A stretch of DNA of 64,000 nucleotides from Planctomycetota bacterium (GTDB lineage Bacteria; Planctomycetota; Phycisphaerae; UBA1845), in assembly GCA_016208685.1 (NCBI GenBank), contig JACQXM010000040.1, positions 28,246 to 92,245 on the forward strand, written 5' to 3'. Below are positions 62,607-64,000 of the stretch, one piece after another (position 1 is the first letter of the stretch; every line of letters begins with the position of its first letter). The translations under genes and the position numbers were made by a program. Below the pieces are notes generated by a model. That model saw only the letters and a program-made list of their open reading frames with translations, did not search any database and was not told the origin of the DNA.

Positions 62607-63591
62607 CGCACTCCCGCCCATCAGCGTGGTGGTGATCGGCCGAAATGAAGGCGAACGGCTGGTGCGCTGCCTGATGTCCGTGCGCGCCGCGGATTATCCC
62701 GCCGAGGCGATCGAATTGATCTATGTGGACACGGCCTCCACCGACGAAAGCTGTGCAAACGCCGAACGCCTCGGCGCCCGAGTCCTGCGCATCGCCCCGT
62801 CGCGGCCCAGCGCCGCGATGGCCCGGAACACGGGATGGCGTGCGGCGCGGCATGAGTTGGTTCACTTCTTCGACGGTGACACGGTGGTGAACCCCGCCTG
62901 GATTGGTACGGCGGTGCGGGCGATGGGGGACGCACGTGTGGCCGGCGTCTTCGGCCGCCGCGAGGAGATGGCGCCGCGGGCGTCGGTGTACAACTTCTGG
63001 ATGCACCACGACTGGTACGTTGCGCCCGGCCCGGCCGAGGGATGCGCCGGCGACGTGCTGTTCCGCCGTAGCGTGCTGGAGCGCGCCGGCGGTTTCGACG
63101 AGGCGCTGATCGCGGGCGAGGAGTGGGACCTGTGCCACCGCATCCGCACGGGGGAGGGCATGATCGTCCTGCGACTCGACGACCCGATGACCCGGCACGA
63201 CATCAACATGACGCGATTTCGGCAGTACTGGCGGCGCTCCACGCGTACCGGCCACTGTCACGCGGAGCTGGCCAGCCGCTACCCTGAGGTTCTGCGCTGG
63301 CGGCGGACGATGCATCGTGACCTGGGGCATTGCTTAGCGCCGCTGCTGGCAGGGTTGGCGTCGCTGGTGATCTGGTCGCCGATTCCGCTGCTGGCGTGGA
63401 TGGGAATCATCGGCGCGGCCGTGACGCGGAACGCACTGCGGGTGCGAGGGCGGGTGGGATCGCTGCCGGGAGCGCTGCTTTATTCCGCGCACCATTACCT
63501 TGGCAAGCTCCCGATTACTCTGGGGCAGGTGGACTTCTGGCTGCGACGCGGGCTGCGGCGCACGCCGCGAACGCTGATCGAATACCGCTGA
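62590..63591 (+). CDS. Glycosyltransferase family 2 protein
   Basis: The TTG start at 62590 lies inside the preceding gene's end. The 333-residue product has ISVVVIGRNEGERLVRCLMS, IELIYVDTASTDES, HFFDGDTVVNPAWIG (DGD metal motif), and acceptor-side GFDEALIAGEEWDLCHRIRT. Membrane helices near the end (LAPLLAGLASLVIWSPIPLL) suggest membrane attachment. It should extend the same repeat unit as the neighbouring glycosyltransferases. It is the last gene of the cluster in this window. Confidence 0.9.
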   Translation: MPTSTDALPPISVVVIGRNEGERLVRCLMSVRAADYPAEAIELIYVDTASTDESCANAERLGARVLRIAPSRPSAAMARNTGWRAARHELVHFFDGDTVVNPAWIGTAVRAMGDARVAGVFGRREEMAPRASVYNFWMHHDWYVAPGPAEGCAGDVLFRRSVLERAGGFDEALIAGEEWDLCHRIRTGEGMIVLRLDDPMTRHDINMTRFRQYWRRSTRTGHCHAELASRYPEVLRWRRTMHRDLGHCLAPLLAGLASLVIWSPIPLLAWMGIIGAAVTRNALRVRGRVGSLPGALLYSAHHYLGKLPITLGQVDFWLRRGLRRTPRTLIEYR

Positions 63592-64000
63592 CGCGCGTCA
63601 CGGCCAACCAGAGCCGCGACACCAAAGCGTCGGGTGGCCCACCGCTTCAGCGGTGGGGGAGCCGATTGCTTCGCGAATGCGGAATGGGGAAGGAGAGGCA
63701 CGAAGGTACAGAGGCACGCAGCGACAGGGCGGGTGGCCCATCGCTTCAGCGGTGGGGGAGCCGATTGCATCGCGAATACGGAATGATGAATGCGGAATGC
63801 GGAAACCGAGCCGCGACTGTGAGGGAGCGGAGTAAGCCAGCGACGTAGCGAGAGAGGATCAGTACCGCGACAGATATGGAGCGGTCACACCACGTCCAAA
63901 AGCCGCTCATCGCACCCGCGGACCGCCGGGTGAGTTTTGAGACGTAGTCAATATGTCTTTGGCCCCTTTCTTATGCGGCTGCGGTTTTCTGCGACAGGTA
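63592..64000. other. Intergenic right edge with two REP-like palindromes
   Basis: No gene was recognised in the last 409 nt. It holds the palindromes at 63638 and 63737 and a flank (GGAATGATGAATGCGGAATG then GAAACCGAGCCGCGACTG) like that at 28651-28710. From 63840 to the edge nothing is clear. Confidence 0.65.
63638..63756 (+). repeat. Two REP-like palindromes
   Basis: CCCACCGC-TTCA-GCGGTGGG (63638-63657) and CCCATCGC-TTCA-GCGGTGGG (63737-63756, with one T-G wobble). Both are in the GGTGGCCCA...GGTGGGGGAGCCGATT context of the 28723 copy. Confidence 0.85.

Overview
This is a GC-rich bacterial chromosome segment. It most likely comes from a member of the Planctomycetota, perhaps related to Phycisphaerae. 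That assignment is inferred from the style of the hypothetical proteins, the dockerin-type and thrombospondin-type repeats on secreted proteins, the VPAVS-type C-terminal sorting tails, and the structured intergenic repeats; no 16S rRNA gene is present.

Layout. 1-1729: the 3' end of smpB, then decaying accessory DNA (an MNT nucleotidyltransferase gene with a truncated HEPN partner, and a broken nuclease-like gene). 1879-5666: planctomycete-type hypothetical membrane and coiled-coil proteins. 5894-9918: a stand-alone IF2_N-like mini-protein, psd-pssA (phosphatidylethanolamine synthesis), a possible leader with an intrinsic terminator, pyrK, and tdk. tRNA-Leu(TAG) lies at 9953-10035. 10144-12612: a secreted multihaem cytochrome carrying dockerin-like repeats, ribosomal protein bL28, and a gene encoding two CsrA domains in one chain. 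12613-14712: broken or poorly known genes. 14713-19123: class I fructose-bisphosphate aldolase, then tig-clpP-clpP. 19136-24477: mnmE, a zinc-ribbon protein, gatB and a DUF1028 protein. 24692-25180: a tandem duplication of a hairpin-dense repeat. 25381-31805: ileS and two secreted proteins with C-terminal sorting tails. 32018-43771, minus strand: a 2-oxoacid dehydrogenase cluster (E1alpha, E1beta, E2, E3) followed by tilS, a GT39-like transferase and a large AsmA-like protein. 43825-46460: an iron(III)-type ABC substrate-binding protein and permease with no ATPase nearby. 46648-52631: two very large secreted proteins. 53207-63591: a surface polysaccharide cluster (flippase, glycosyltransferases, polymerase-like protein, SGNH hydrolase, deoxysugar enzymes).

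How the genes work together. Psd and PssA make PE from CDP-diacylglycerol through phosphatidylserine. Trigger factor and the two ClpP paralogues form a protein-folding and turnover module. The E1/E2/E3 genes form a complete 2-oxoacid dehydrogenase complex. The last 10 kb can supply a deoxyhexose nucleotide sugar (SDR enzyme, RmlD-like, RmlC-like), transfer sugars (three glycosyltransferases), and flip and polymerise the repeat unit.

The most interesting observations are the natural tandem CsrA fusion; a family of intergenic hairpins that keep a conserved AAGCGCAGCGCC-type loop while their stems vary in compensated fashion, including two inverted copies whose loops are exactly complementary; and a paralogous N-terminal secreted domain shared by two proteins with unrelated C-terminal ends.
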